In this document: in pieces, positions 14,792 to 24,179 of the stretch
Layout of the letters: every line of letters starts with the position of its first letter
How positions within the stretch are numbered: the stretch's first letter is position 1
Assembly (NCBI RefSeq): GCF_041477585.1
Contig: NZ_JBGNYA010000001.1
Span: forward strand, 124,001-188,000
From: Halobellus sp. MBLA0158
GTDB lineage: Archaea > Halobacteriota > Halobacteria > Halobacteriales > Haloferacaceae
Reading direction: 5' to 3'
Length of the DNA stretch: 64,000 nt
Notes under the pieces: generated by a model
What the model saw: only the letters and a program-made list of their open reading frames with translations
Databases searched by the model: none
What the model was told of the DNA's origin: nothing
Made by a program: the position numbers and the translations under genes

Positions 14792-16873
14792 ATGGGGCCG
14801 ATGATCGCCCACCTAGCGCTTTTCGGCGCCGGGTCGGTCGCGACAGCGGCGTCGCTCCGGTGGACGCTCCGGAACCGCGGGAAGCGCGCGACGACCGCGT
14901 TCGCGGCCTTCCTCTGTGCGGTGCTGATGTGGGCCGGCGCCCAGTCCGCCGAGGTCCTCGGCGGCGCGACCGTCGCGTACTACGCCTCGTTCGGCGTCGA
15001 GTTCGCGCGGGGGCTGATGGCGGCCTGTTGGTTCTACTTCACGATGACGTACGCGGGCTACGAGTCCGCGCTCGAATCGGTCCCGGGCCGGGCGCTCGTC
15101 GGCGCGGGCACCGGCTTTCTCCTGTTCGCGACGGGCGTCCCGCCGGTCGCGACGGCGCTCACCTTCGAGACGGTCCACCTGGTGCGCGAGCCGTTCGTCG
15201 CCGTCGCGCTGCGGGGGTCGACCCCGTACCACTACGCGGCGCAGGTCGTCGGCTACACGCTCGTCGGCGTCGGGACCGTCGCGCTCGCCTACCGGCTCGT
15301 CGAGACCGAGTACACGCGTCCGTGGCAGGTCGCGGTCTTCCTGAGCGCGGTCTTTCTGGTCATCGGGTTCGACATCGTCGCGAACGGCCTCCTTGTGCCG
15401 GTCGCGGGCGTCGACTACGCGGTCGTGGGGACGGCGGCGGCGTCGGTCGTGTTCATCCTGGCGCTCTACCGCGGCGACCTGTTCGGACACGTCCCGGTCG
15501 CGCGCGATCACGCCGTCCGCCACATCGACGAGGGCGTCGTCGTCGTGAACCCCGACGGGCGGATCATCGACGTCAACCGCGCTGCCCGCTCGCTGCTCGA
15601 TTCGTCCGTCCGCGTCGGAGCCGACATCGAGACCGCGCTGCCGGCCGCGATCGGAACGCACGACCTGCTTACCGACCAGACCCCGGGCCGGGCGACGGTG
15701 ACGCTTCAGGGAGACGAGTCGCGGCGGCACTACGAGCTGACCGTCTCGACGCTCGATCCGGGCGAGGCGGACGCCGGCGTCGTCGTCATCCTCCGCGACG
15801 TCACAGAGCGCGAGGAGTACGAGCGGGAACTCGAACAGTATCGCGCCTTCGTCGAGCAGTCTTCGGACCTGATCACGCTCATCGACGAGGAGGGCCGGAT
15901 CCGGTACACCAATCCGCAGGTCGAGGCGACGCTCGGCTACTCGCAGGCGGAGCTACAGGACGTGGACTGCCTCGGCTACATCCACCCCGAGGACCGCGAG
16001 CGGGTCCAGAGCGCGTTCGAGAGCGTCCTGGAATCGCCGGGGGCGACGACCCGCGTCGACTTCCGCTTCCGCGACGCCGACGGGGAGTGGGTCTGGCTGG
16101 AGAGCCGGGGGACGAACCGGCTCGACAACCCCGCGATCGACGGCGTCGTGCTCAATCAGCGCGACGTCACGGCCAAGAAGGAGCGCGCCGCGGAGCTGCG
16201 CCGGCAGAACGAGCGCCTCGAACAGTTCGCGAGCTTCGTCTCCCACGACCTGCGGAACCCCCTGAACGTGGCGCAGGGCCGGCTGAGGCTCGCCCGCGAG
16301 GAGGCCGACAGCGAGCACCTCGCGTCGGTCGCGCGGGCCCACGACCGGATGGCGGAGCTCATCGACGAGACCCTGGCCTTAGCGCGCGCCGGCACGACCG
16401 TCAGCGACGCGAGCGCGGTCGAGCTGGCGTCGCTCGCCCGGACCTGCTGGGGGACGGTGGCGACCGCGTCGGCGGGCCTCGAAGCCGACGCCGACGCGGT
16501 CGTCCGCGCCGACGAGTCGCGGCTCCGACAGCTCCTGGAGAACCTCTTCCGCAACGCGATCGAGCACGGCGGCGAGGACGTCACGATCCGCGTGGGACGC
16601 CTCGACGACGGCGCGGGGTTCTTCGTCGCCGACGACGGCCCGGGAATCCCCGAGGAGCGCCGGGAGAAGGTGTTCGAGTCGGGCTACTCGACCGGCGACG
16701 ACGGGGCCGGTATCGGGCTGGCGATCGTCCAGACCATCGCCGAGGCGCACGGCTGGGAGGTCGCGGTCGCGACCGGCGAGGCCGGCGGCGCGCGGTTCGA
16801 GTTCAGCGGCGTGACGCTCGTCGAGGACGGCGCGTCGCGGGCGGAAGAGCCGGTCGCCAGTCGACGGGATTGA
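14792..16873 (+). CDS. membrane sensor histidine kinase (7TM-PAS-PAS-HisKA-HATPase)
   Basis: A 693-residue kinase. Residues ~1-235 are seven membrane helices of the N-terminal 7TM histidine kinase type. Two PAS domains follow (about 240-345, with VRHIDEGVVVVNPDGRIIDV, and about 350-465, with DLITLIDEEGRIRYTNPQVE plus a PAC segment). The HisKA domain has the phosphoacceptor in FVSHDLRNPLN (His485). The HATPase domain has the N box NLFRNAIEH, DDGPGIP and GAGIGLAIV. It probably autophosphorylates in response to a membrane or redox/ligand signal; no response regulator is adjacent. ATG 14801 is an alternative start. A CARF-like regulator gene follows after 26 bp. Confidence 0.95.
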   Translation: MGPMIAHLALFGAGSVATAASLRWTLRNRGKRATTAFAAFLCAVLMWAGAQSAEVLGGATVAYYASFGVEFARGLMAACWFYFTMTYAGYESALESVPGRALVGAGTGFLLFATGVPPVATALTFETVHLVREPFVAVALRGSTPYHYAAQVVGYTLVGVGTVALAYRLVETEYTRPWQVAVFLSAVFLVIGFDIVANGLLVPVAGVDYAVVGTAAASVVFILALYRGDLFGHVPVARDHAVRHIDEGVVVVNPDGRIIDVNRAARSLLDSSVRVGADIETALPAAIGTHDLLTDQTPGRATVTLQGDESRRHYELTVSTLDPGEADAGVVVILRDVTEREEYERELEQYRAFVEQSSDLITLIDEEGRIRYTNPQVEATLGYSQAELQDVDCLGYIHPEDRERVQSAFESVLESPGATTRVDFRFRDADGEWVWLESRGTNRLDNPAIDGVVLNQRDVTAKKERAAELRRQNERLEQFASFVSHDLRNPLNVAQGRLRLAREEADSEHLASVARAHDRMAELIDETLALARAGTTVSDASAVELASLARTCWGTVATASAGLEADADAVVRADESRLRQLLENLFRNAIEHGGEDVTIRVGRLDDGAGFFVADDGPGIPEERREKVFESGYSTGDDGAGIGLAIVQTIAEAHGWEVAVATGEAGGARFEFSGVTLVEDGASRAEEPVASRRD

Positions 16874-16899
16874 TAACCGTCCCGGCGGACCGTACGGGT

Positions 16900-17814
16900 A
16901 TGCAGACCCACATCGTCCCGGTCGGGTTCGACTACGACCGGCTCATCGCGCCCCTCATCCGGGACCAGCAGGACGTCGACCGGGTGATTCTCCTCGAGGG
17001 CGCGGTCGGCAGCGAGTCGAACGTCGAGTACTCGCGGAACCTCTCGGGCAAGCTGGAGAAGGACTTCCAGAATCTGCTGGGCGCCGACACCGAGCGGGTC
17101 GTCGTCGACGACGTCTACGACTACGACGCCGCGTTCGAGCAGGCCTACGACCTCATCAACGAGGAGCTGGACGCCGCCGCCGAGTCGGAGGTCTGGGTGA
17201 ACGTCTCGGCGATGCCGCGGCCGGTCTCCTTCGCCTTCGCGACGGCCGCACACTCGATCATGGTCGAGCGCCAAGAGGACCGCGAGCGCATCCACACCTA
17301 CTACACCGCGCCGGAGAAGTACCTCGAAACCGAGCTCGCAGAGGAGGTCAGGGCCACGAAGGAACTGCTCGGCGAGCTGCGCTCGGGCGCCGACGTCGAC
17401 GACGAGCGGATCCGCGAGCGCCACGAGTCGGCCGCGGACATCCTAGAGGAGTTCGACGAGCGCGGGACCACCATCGGCGCCAAGCGGATCGGCGACAGCC
17501 ACATCGTCGAACTCCCGGTGGCGTCCTTCCGGAACGTCAAGCCGTTCGAGGAGGTCATCCTCTTCGAGCTCGGCGAGTACGGGGAGTTCGACTCGGTCTC
17601 GGAGCTCGCCGAGACGCTCGCGCGCGACATGAACGAGGAGTACACCGACTCCTTCAGGTCGAAGGTGATCTACAACGTCGACCGGCTCGGCCCCGGCGGG
17701 AAGGGCTACATCGAACAGGAGGAACACGGCAAGTCCTACCGGACGCGGCTCTCGCGGATCGGCCAGCTCTGGGTCCGCGCGCACGCCGAAGACGACGTCC
17801 TCGGCGACGAGTAG
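16900..17814 (+). CDS. HFX_2341-type transcriptional regulator (CARF-like domain + winged helix)
   Basis: A 304-residue protein. The N-terminal ~150 residues have a Rossmann-like pattern recalling the CARF domain of Csa3-type regulators: THIVPVGFDYDRLIAPLIRD, DRVILLEGAVGSESN, and WVNVSAMPRPVSFAFATAAH. The C-terminal ~100 residues form a predicted winged helix (EEVILFELGEYGEFDSVSEL and SFRSKVIYNVDRLGPGGKGY). Homologues are annotated as HFX_2341-family regulators in haloarchaea. The ATG at 16900 lies 27 nt after gattgataacc, suggesting its own promoter despite closeness to the kinase gene. No CRISPR or cas gene is in the window, so a ligand other than cyclic oligoadenylate is possible. Confidence 0.82.
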   Translation: MQTHIVPVGFDYDRLIAPLIRDQQDVDRVILLEGAVGSESNVEYSRNLSGKLEKDFQNLLGADTERVVVDDVYDYDAAFEQAYDLINEELDAAAESEVWVNVSAMPRPVSFAFATAAHSIMVERQEDRERIHTYYTAPEKYLETELAEEVRATKELLGELRSGADVDDERIRERHESAADILEEFDERGTTIGAKRIGDSHIVELPVASFRNVKPFEEVILFELGEYGEFDSVSELAETLARDMNEEYTDSFRSKVIYNVDRLGPGGKGYIEQEEHGKSYRTRLSRIGQLWVRAHAEDDVLGDE

Positions 17815-17841
17815 GGGCTGGAGTCGAGGCCCCGGTTTCGA

Positions 17842-18303
17842 TCACTCCTCGTCGACGTCGAGGTGGAACTGCTCGTTTTCGACGACCGCGTTGAGGACGA
17901 CGCTGGTGTTGGACTCCCGGATGTCGGCGTCGGTCAGGAGCTCCTTGATCTGGTCGTTCATTCCGTCGGTGTCCTCGAACTTCCCGACGGCGATGACGTC
18001 GTAGTCGCCCGTGACCTCGTAGACGGTGGTCATCTGCTTGTGGCCCTTCAGATTGTCCGTGATCTCGGGGAGCGCGCTCCCTTCGACCTTCAGCTGGATG
18101 ATCGCGGTGACGTCGTAGCCGAGCGCGTCGTAGTTGACCCGGGGCGTATAGCCCTCGATGACGCCTTCGTCTTCGAGATCCCGGAGGTGGTTCGAGACCG
18201 TCGTCACCGATACGTCGAGTTCTTCCGCGAGGCTGCGGAGGCTCGCGCGGCCATCGCCGAGCAGTGCGTTGATGAGTTTCGCATCGAGGTTTTCGTACGT
18301 CAT
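17842..18303 (-). CDS. lrp: Lrp/AsnC-family transcriptional regulator
   Basis: A 153-residue regulator with an N-terminal winged HTH ([20 protein letters not shown], then [20 protein letters not shown]) and a C-terminal RAM ligand-binding domain ([26 protein letters not shown]). It is divergent from glnA across 126 bp. Such lrp-glnA pairs are known in haloarchaea, where Lrp controls nitrogen metabolism including glnA. Amino acids such as glutamine are the probable effectors. The start is the ATG at 18303. Confidence 0.95.
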   Translation of the reverse strand: MTYENLDAKLINALLGDGRASLRSLAEELDVSVTTVSNHLRDLEDEGVIEGYTPRVNYDALGYDVTAIIQLKVEGSALPEITDNLKGHKQMTTVYEVTGDYDVIAVGKFEDTDGMNDQIKELLTDADIRESNTSVVLNAVVENEQFHLDVDEE

Positions 18304-18392
18304 TACACCTAAGATACCTCTGGGGGCATTAGAATTTTACGAATATCCAATTAGGGGAGAGACGAGAGGCATTTGCACTAAGCGATAAGGTC

Positions 18393-18398
18393 TTTATA
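18393..18398 (+). promoter_or_regulatory. glnA TATA box
   Basis: tttata at 18393-18398 is 32-37 nt upstream of the glnA ATG, implying a leader of only about 7-10 nt. The 94 bp between this box and the lrp start are AT-rich (for example attagaattttacgaatatc) and are the likely site of Lrp binding and of the lrp promoter. Confidence 0.6.
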
Positions 18399-18429
18399 CT
18401 GGGAGTGTTCGGATTCGATTGTCCAGGAT

Positions 18430-19800
18430 ATGACGGACGAAAACGCACCAACTCCCGCCACCGACGGGGGACTCTCAGCCGAAGCACAGCGCGTCATCGA
18501 CGAGATCGAAGAGAAGGACGTCGACTTCCTCCGCCTGCAGTTCACCGACATTCTGGGGACTGTAAAGAACGTCGCCGTCCCGGCCACGCAGGCCGAGAAG
18601 GCCTTCACCGACGGCATCTACTTCGACGGGTCGAGCATAGAGGGCTTCGTCCGCATCCAGGAGTCCGACATGCGCCTCAAGCCCGACCCCGAAACGTTCG
18701 CGGTCCTGCCGTGGCGCGACGGCCGCTCGGCGCGGCTCATCTGTGACGTCATCAACACCTCCACGGGCGAGCCCTTCGAGGGCGACCCGCGCCGCGTCCT
18801 GAAGAACGTCCTCGAACGCGCCGAGGACATGGGCTACGAGGTCAACGTCGCCCCCGAACCGGAGTTCTTCCTGTTCGAGGAGGACGAAGAGGGCCGCGCG
18901 ACGACGAAGACCAGCGACGCCGGCGGCTACTTCGACCTCGCGCCGAAGGACCTCGCTTCGGACGTCCGCCGCGACATCATCTACGGCCTCGAACAGATGG
19001 GCTTCGAGATCGAGGCCAGCCACCACGAGGTCGCCGAGGGGCAACACGAGATCAACTTCGAGTACGACGACGCGCTCTCGACGGCCGACAACGTCGCGAC
19101 GTTCCGGACGGTCGTCCGCGCCATCGCGGCCCAGCACGACCTCCACGCGACGTTCATGCCCAAGCCGATCCCGAAGATCAACGGCTCGGGGATGCACACC
19201 CACATGTCGCTGTTCGAGGACGGAGAGAACGCCTTCCACGACCCCGACGACGAGTTCGACCTCTCCGAGACGGCGCACTCGTTCCTCGCGGGCATCCTCG
19301 AACACGCGCCGGCCATCACGGCCGTCGCCGACCCGACGGTGAACTCCTACAAGCGCCTCGTCCCCGGCTACGAGGCGCCGGTCTACATCGCGTGGTCCGA
19401 CCGCAACCGCTCGGCGCTCATCCGGAAGCCGGCCGCGCGCGTGCCGGCCGCCTCCCGGATCGAGGCCCGCTTCCCCGACCCGTCCTGTAACCCCTACCTC
19501 GCCTTCGCGGCGCTGCTGTCGGCCGGTCTCGACGGGATCGAGAAGGGCCTCGACTGCCCCGACCCGGTCCGGGAGAACATCTACGAGTTCGACGAGCAGA
19601 AGCGCCAGGAGTACGGCATCGAGACGCTCCCGGAGAACCTCGGCGAGGCCGTCGACGCGCTCGAAGAGGACGAGGTCATCGCGGATGCGCTCGGCGAGCA
19701 CGTCTTCGAGAAGTTCGTCGAAGCCAAGAGCCAGGAGTACGACGAGTTCCGCGTCGACGTCTCCCAGTGGGAACTCGACCGCTACCTCGAGACCTACTGA
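18430..19800 (+). CDS. glnA: glutamine synthetase type I
   Basis: Makes glutamine from glutamate, ammonia and ATP. The 456-residue protein has the type I signatures: [20 protein letters not shown], the metal-binding [23 protein letters not shown], the ATP-site [18 protein letters not shown], and [20 protein letters not shown] with RSALIRKPA. It is preceded by a divergent lrp gene, so nitrogen or amino-acid control is likely. A T-tract directly after the gene is a probable terminator. Confidence 0.98.
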   Translation: MTDENAPTPATDGGLSAEAQRVIDEIEEKDVDFLRLQFTDILGTVKNVAVPATQAEKAFTDGIYFDGSSIEGFVRIQESDMRLKPDPETFAVLPWRDGRSARLICDVINTSTGEPFEGDPRRVLKNVLERAEDMGYEVNVAPEPEFFLFEEDEEGRATTKTSDAGGYFDLAPKDLASDVRRDIIYGLEQMGFEIEASHHEVAEGQHEINFEYDDALSTADNVATFRTVVRAIAAQHDLHATFMPKPIPKINGSGMHTHMSLFEDGENAFHDPDDEFDLSETAHSFLAGILEHAPAITAVADPTVNSYKRLVPGYEAPVYIAWSDRNRSALIRKPAARVPAASRIEARFPDPSCNPYLAFAALLSAGLDGIEKGLDCPDPVRENIYEFDEQKRQEYGIETLPENLGEAVDALEEDEVIADALGEHVFEKFVEAKSQEYDEFRVDVSQWELDRYLETY

Positions 19801-19819
19801 ACGGCGTCAGTCCGTCCCG

Positions 19820-19830
19820 ATTTCTTTTTT
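19820..19830 (+). terminator. T-tract terminator after glnA
   Basis: atttctttttt at 19820-19830 begins 20 nt after the glnA stop codon. Oligo-T runs act as intrinsic terminators in archaea. The next gene is on the opposite strand. Confidence 0.6.
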
Positions 19831-19907
19831 GCGCGCTACGCACTGCCACGCGATCGTGAGCGGCGGCTGCGGCTGTCGCGGACGACGTTACGCGTCGGCG
19901 CCGCCGC

Positions 19908-20810
19908 TCACGCGTCGTCGCCGGAGGCGTCGCCGACGAGAAGCGGCAGCGACAGGAGTACGACCGCGCCGACGGCGCCCGCGGCGACGACGACCCGCGC
20001 GTTCTCCGAGAGCTCGGCCGCGCCGCTCATCGCCGCGAGCGCGACGGCGAGTCCGCCGACGCCCACGGCGAGCGAGCGCGGCGAGGGATCGATCGCGGCC
20101 GCGGCCGCCTGCGGCCCGAAGCGGTACCACGAGAGCGTCCCGCCCAGGGCCGTGCCGACGCCCAGGAGGAGTTCGCTCTCGCCGGGCGCGACGGCGAGGC
20201 CGGCCAGCCCGAGGAGGAAGGCGAGGCCGAACAGCGCGGTGACGTGGCGGTGCTCGGGCGTCGCGAGCGCGCCCGTCGGATCCGATGACGAGAATCCGGG
20301 GCCGAGCGCGACGGCCGCGAGGAGGAACGCGATACCGATCCCGACGCCGGCGACGACGTCCGCGAGGTAGTGGACGCCGATCAGCACCCGCGAGAGCGCG
20401 ACGACGGCGACGACGGCGCCCGCGATTCCGAGTCGGCGTCGCCAGCGCCCCCGGGTCGCCAGCACCGCGACGCCGCCCCAGAACATCGTCGATCCGAGGG
20501 CGTGACCGCTGGGGAAGCCGTACCCGCCGCGGTAGGAGGTTGGCGGGCGCGGGAGCGCGAAGAGGTGTTTGAGCCCGATCGTGAGCCCGATCGCACAGAG
20601 CCCGAGCGCGAGCGCGAACGCCGCAGAGCGCCGCGGGATCCCGGCCCGCTCGCCGAGCAGGTACGCCAGCGCGACGAGCGAGAGGAGCAGATAGGGGTTT
20701 CCGAGGTGGGTGAGCCACCAGAACGCGGCGGCGACGGCCTCGGGCAGCGACTCCGCGAACGCCACCTCGCCGACGCCGCGGGTCGCGAGCGGCAGCGCGG
20801 TCGGGTGCAT
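19908..20810 (-). CDS. PAP2-family membrane phosphatase
   Basis: A 300-residue protein with the three phosphatase motifs of the PAP2 family: KHLFALPRP, YGFPSGHALGST, and SRVLIGVHYLADVVAG, all within the first ~165 residues among six membrane helices. A C-terminal membrane region of four more segments follows. Likely roles are dephosphorylation of phosphatidic acid or polyprenyl diphosphates. The latter would fit recycling of the lipid carrier made by the cis-prenyltransferases in this window, but that is inference. Confidence 0.92.
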   Translation of the reverse strand: MHPTALPLATRGVGEVAFAESLPEAVAAAFWWLTHLGNPYLLLSLVALAYLLGERAGIPRRSAAFALALGLCAIGLTIGLKHLFALPRPPTSYRGGYGFPSGHALGSTMFWGGVAVLATRGRWRRRLGIAGAVVAVVALSRVLIGVHYLADVVAGVGIGIAFLLAAVALGPGFSSSDPTGALATPEHRHVTALFGLAFLLGLAGLAVAPGESELLLGVGTALGGTLSWYRFGPQAAAAAIDPSPRSLAVGVGGLAVALAAMSGAAELSENARVVVAAGAVGAVVLLSLPLLVGDASGDDA

Positions 20811-20885
20811 CGGTACGCCTCTCGCCGGGCGAGCGACAAATACCTGCGGGAAGCGGGACGGGCGAACCGCGCGGCGGCCAGGCGG

Positions 20886-21329
20886 TCAGGAGCGCCGGTC
20901 GCGGACCCAGTCGACCAGCCGGCCGGGCACGCCGAGGGCGTTGAGGCCGACGCCGAAGATCACAAAGAGGAGATAGAGGCCGAGCGTCGAGAGGTAGATG
21001 ACGAGCATCGCGACGACCGCGAGCAGGTCCGAGAGGAAGTAGAACGCAGCGATCGTGGCCGCGGTGCCGTAGAGCAGGACCAGATACGGACCCCAGCCGC
21101 GGGCCTTCCCCCGCCGGAGGCGGCCGCGGACGTACCGGCGCATCTCGGATGTGACCTCGGGGCGGTCGACCGTCCGCGAGTCGACCTCCTCCTCGAAGGC
21201 GTCGAGGTCGGCGCGGAGTTCCTCGATCTCCCGTTCGAGCTTCTCGATGTCGGGCGCCCCGCGGGGTTCGACCTCGGTCCCGTCGTCGTCGGCCTCCTCG
21301 CTCGGCGTCGTCGCGTCGCCTTCGCTCAT
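20886..21329 (-). other. possible independent gene inside the YihY fusion (alternative start)
   Basis: If the upstream frame is really shifted by one base, the downstream part is its own 147-residue gene starting at ATG 21329, overlapping the YihY stop in an ATGA junction. Its content (acidic N terminus, coiled coil, two C-terminal membrane helices with LLYGTAATIAAFYFLSDLLA) is coherent as a stand-alone membrane protein. Confidence 0.4.
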
Positions 21330-22238
21330 CGTCCGGTCGTCACGTCGGTCCCGCGGGTGTTGTAGCTGCCGGTCTCGGTCCCGAGCGGACGTGAGCGCGG
21401 CCTCGGCCGCGGGCCCGCTCGTCGAAGTCGCGGTCGCCGCCGACGAGCCCGCAGCGACCCCCGGGAGTCCGGTCCGGCCCGACAGGACCGCGTTCACGGC
21501 CGCGCCGGTGAGGACGAGCAGCCCGGAGAGGTAGAACCACGTCACGAGAAGCAGGAGGCCGCCGAGCGCGCCCGCGACGCCGCTCGTCGCCTGGGCGTAG
21601 AGCCCGAAGGCCGCGCTCAGGATCGCCCAGCCGACCGCCGCGAACAGCGCGCCCGGAAACGCCTGGCGGACCGGGACCCGGACGTCCGGGATCACGGCGT
21701 AGAGCGGCACGAACGCCGCCGCGAGGAATCCCAGGAGCACGAGCGGCCCCAGGACGTCCACGAGCGGGAGGTCGGCGACGGCGATGAGCGCGGCGACGAC
21801 CGCGACGCCGACGGTCGCGACGCCGAGCGTGACGAGCGTGACGAGGCCGTCCGAGAGCTGTCGCAGGAGCGGGCTCGTCGGGTAGCCGTAGATCCGGGCG
21901 AAGGCGACGTCTACGCCGCGGAACAGCTTCAGCGCGCCCCAGACCGTCACGGCCAGGCTCAGCGCGGAGACGGTCCCGCGGCCGGTCCCGTCCGCGAGCG
22001 CGTCGGTCACGAGCTCGGAGCCGGTCGGCAGCAGGTAGCGCTGGGCGATTGACTGGACCTGGGCGGCGAGGTCCGCCCCGCCGAGGACCGTCGCGGCCAC
22101 GACGGCCAGGGTCAGGATCGGCACGAGCGAGACGAGGACGTAGTAGGAGATCCCCGCCGCGAGGAACGTGACCTCGCGCTCGCGGACGGTCGCGACGACA
22201 GAGCGGGAGACGGCCGGGAGAGAGGTGCGGGCGCTCAC
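20886..22238 (-). CDS. YihY/BrkB-family membrane protein fused in frame to a coiled-coil membrane protein
   Basis: Residues ~1-265 form a YihY/virulence factor BrkB-type protein with six membrane helices (VTFLAAGISYYVLVSLVPIL, WGALKLFRGVDVAFARIYGY, GLYAQATSGVAGALGGLLLL). Residues ~304-450 begin with MSEGDATTPSEEADDD and contain a coiled coil (DIEKLEREIEELRADLDAFE), a basic segment and two membrane helices; they look like a separate protein. The junction is low complexity. In the +1 frame the DNA just upstream of the internal ATG reads GTETGSYNTRGTDVTTGR and then a TGA overlapping that ATG (21326-21329), which suggests a frameshift joined two genes. A GTG at 22238 with actctttgtcc 27 nt upstream is the start. 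Confidence 0.8.
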   Translation of the reverse strand: MSARTSLPAVSRSVVATVREREVTFLAAGISYYVLVSLVPILTLAVVAATVLGGADLAAQVQSIAQRYLLPTGSELVTDALADGTGRGTVSALSLAVTVWGALKLFRGVDVAFARIYGYPTSPLLRQLSDGLVTLVTLGVATVGVAVVAALIAVADLPLVDVLGPLVLLGFLAAAFVPLYAVIPDVRVPVRQAFPGALFAAVGWAILSAAFGLYAQATSGVAGALGGLLLLVTWFYLSGLLVLTGAAVNAVLSGRTGLPGVAAGSSAATATSTSGPAAEAALTSARDRDRQLQHPRDRRDDRTMSEGDATTPSEEADDDGTEVEPRGAPDIEKLEREIEELRADLDAFEEEVDSRTVDRPEVTSEMRRYVRGRLRRGKARGWGPYLVLLYGTAATIAAFYFLSDLLAVVAMLVIYLSTLGLYLLFVIFGVGLNALGVPGRLVDWVRDRRS

Positions 22239-22325
22239 GGCGGAGGGTTCGGCCGATCGGACAAAGAGTGTACGGGGAACAGGGGGCGGGAAAATGACAG
22301 AGCGGCGGCGCGGGCAGGAGACGGC

Positions 22326-23459
22326 TCAGTCGGCGTCCGCGTCGGCGGTCGCCTCGCGGATCTCGGGGACGGTCGCGTCGGTCTTGAACGAGGTGCCCGA
22401 GTAGTGGGCGCGGGTCGCCGCGAAGCCGGCGTCGCAGAGGTCCGCGAGGAAGTCGTCCATCGCGGGCGCCGAGCGGCTCCACTGCTTGCAGAGGCGGTGC
22501 TGGTCGTAGTGGGTCGGCGTGTCGAGTTCGGCTTCGAGCGCGTCCAACAGGCGCTCGGCGTGGGCGGCCTCGCCCATCTCCTCGCCGACCGCGTCGGCGA
22601 CGCCCCGGACGAACTCCCGGTCGCGGACCGATCCGAGGTAGATCGGTCCGGCGGTGAGCAGGCGGTCGCCGCCGCAGGCGTCGCACGTCTCCGGCGGGTG
22701 GGCGACGAGGCCGTACTCGTGGGTCCGGCGGAGGCAGTCCTCGCAGTGGTGGACGTACCCCAGATCGTCGATCAGGCCGTCCGCGCGGGTCGCGCGGGCG
22801 TCGAGTTCGAGGTAGACCCGGGCGTAGTGGCGCGTGGCGTGCGAGAGGATCGGCACCGCGGCCTTGTCGTAGCGGGCGGCGGTGCGGATCAGCGCCGAGA
22901 GCAGCACTCGAAGCCCCATCTCGGGGTGGTAGTCGGTGTTCTGCGGGAGCGTCGCGTACTTGCGGATCCCCGAACGCTGGTGGGCGCCGCAGAGCGGCGC
23001 GGTGTCGGTCGCGGTGACGCAGACCAGATTGCGGGCGTTGGCGAACGCCGCGTCCGCGAAGGGGATCGGCGTGCCGAAGGGGTCCAGGTCGACGACGTCG
23101 AACACCCGCTCGCAGTCGTAGAGGAGGGCGTTGACGTCGCGCTCGACCGCCTCGCCGTCGAGGTCGTTGCGCGCGAGGTTCTCGCGGGCGAGCGCGACGG
23201 CGTCGGCGTCGACGTCGGCGCAGGTGACGTCGTAGCCCTCGGCGGCGGCGCGGACCCCGCGGATCCCGCTGGCGGCCATCGCGTCGAGGTAGGAGTCGAC
23301 GCGGGGCTCGCGCTCGCGGTAGGCGCGGAGCACCGCCACCGTGACGTCGCGGTTGAGTTCCTGGGTCGGGTTGTAGAACACGTCGTCGCCAGCGCCCTCG
23401 GAAGCGCCGTCGCGGGCGTCGGGGACCGCGACCTCGACGCCGCCCTCACGAACGTCCAT
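22326..23459 (-). CDS. trm1: tRNA (guanine26-N2)-dimethyltransferase
   Basis: Trm1 makes N2,N2-dimethylguanosine at position 26 of tRNA. The 377-residue protein has [20 protein letters not shown], a SAM-binding [17 protein letters not shown], the catalytic region [25 protein letters not shown], and a zinc finger with paired cysteines (HHCEDC and ETCDACGG). The ATG at 23459 has cgcttttcgcc about 27 nt upstream. It is divergent from the SWIM gene. Confidence 0.97.
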   Translation of the reverse strand: MDVREGGVEVAVPDARDGASEGAGDDVFYNPTQELNRDVTVAVLRAYREREPRVDSYLDAMAASGIRGVRAAAEGYDVTCADVDADAVALARENLARNDLDGEAVERDVNALLYDCERVFDVVDLDPFGTPIPFADAAFANARNLVCVTATDTAPLCGAHQRSGIRKYATLPQNTDYHPEMGLRVLLSALIRTAARYDKAAVPILSHATRHYARVYLELDARATRADGLIDDLGYVHHCEDCLRRTHEYGLVAHPPETCDACGGDRLLTAGPIYLGSVRDREFVRGVADAVGEEMGEAAHAERLLDALEAELDTPTHYDQHRLCKQWSRSAPAMDDFLADLCDAGFAATRAHYSGTSFKTDATVPEIREATADADAD

Positions 23460-23551
23460 AGCGGGGGAGGACGCTCCGCGGCGAAAAGCGATGCGATGCG
23501 GAGCTGACGGGCACCGGTGGGATTTTGTCCGGCCCCTGGCAACCCACGGGC

Positions 23552-24067
23552 GTGAGCGACGGCGGCGACTCCGAGAGCGGTCGCGATCCGACCGAGGAGC
23601 GCCGCGACTCCGCCGACAGCGACGGCCAGGGCTCCGACGGCAAGTCCGAAGATGGAGCCGACGTCGGAACCGAATCCGGGACCGCACCCGAACCGTACGT
23701 CGTCCCGACCGAAGCCGGCGACGAGCGCGAGACAGCGTGGCGCCGGGAGCTGGAGCGCGAGGGCGAGCTGACGCCGGGCGCGGTCGAGACCATCGTCGAC
23801 CTCCACGACGGTCGCGGCGCCCGGGCGGTCGAGGCCGTCTCCGAGGGGCGGATCAAGCGCTACCGGGACTTCACGGTCGTCGTCGGCCACGAGGACGAGT
23901 ACGTCGTCGAGGACGGCGGCTGCACCTGCAAGGACAGCGAGTACAACCTCGATCCCGAGGAGCCGCTGGAGCGCTGCTGGCACGTCCTCGCGGTGGCGAT
24001 CGCCGAGCGCATCGGCGAGGTCGACCGCCACGAGATGTGGTACTCCGAGGTGCGGGACTTCCTGTAA
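23552..24067 (+). CDS. SWIM zinc-finger protein
   Basis: A 171-residue protein. The first ~55 residues are disordered and acidic (D/S/G/E). The C-terminal half has a SWIM zinc finger, C-x-C-xn-C-x-H, visible as [11 protein letters not shown] and [17 protein letters not shown], preceded by a strand pair ([20 protein letters not shown]). SWIM fingers bind DNA or proteins and are associated with RadA paralogues in some haloarchaea (SWSAP-like proteins); a recombination role here is speculative. GTG 23552 is preceded by gattttgtcc at -27, which argues for a leaderless start there. Confidence 0.85.
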   Translation: MSDGGDSESGRDPTEERRDSADSDGQGSDGKSEDGADVGTESGTAPEPYVVPTEAGDERETAWRRELEREGELTPGAVETIVDLHDGRGARAVEAVSEGRIKRYRDFTVVVGHEDEYVVEDGGCTCKDSEYNLDPEEPLERCWHVLAVAIAERIGEVDRHEMWYSEVRDFL

Positions 24068-24179
24068 CTCCGCGAATACGTATTCCGATCCCGTCATCAC
24101 GCCCTGAGCTCAGGGCCGGACCCACCTTCCGCTCGCGCCCTCCGCACCGTTTTTACCCCGCCTCGGCGAACGGCCGACA

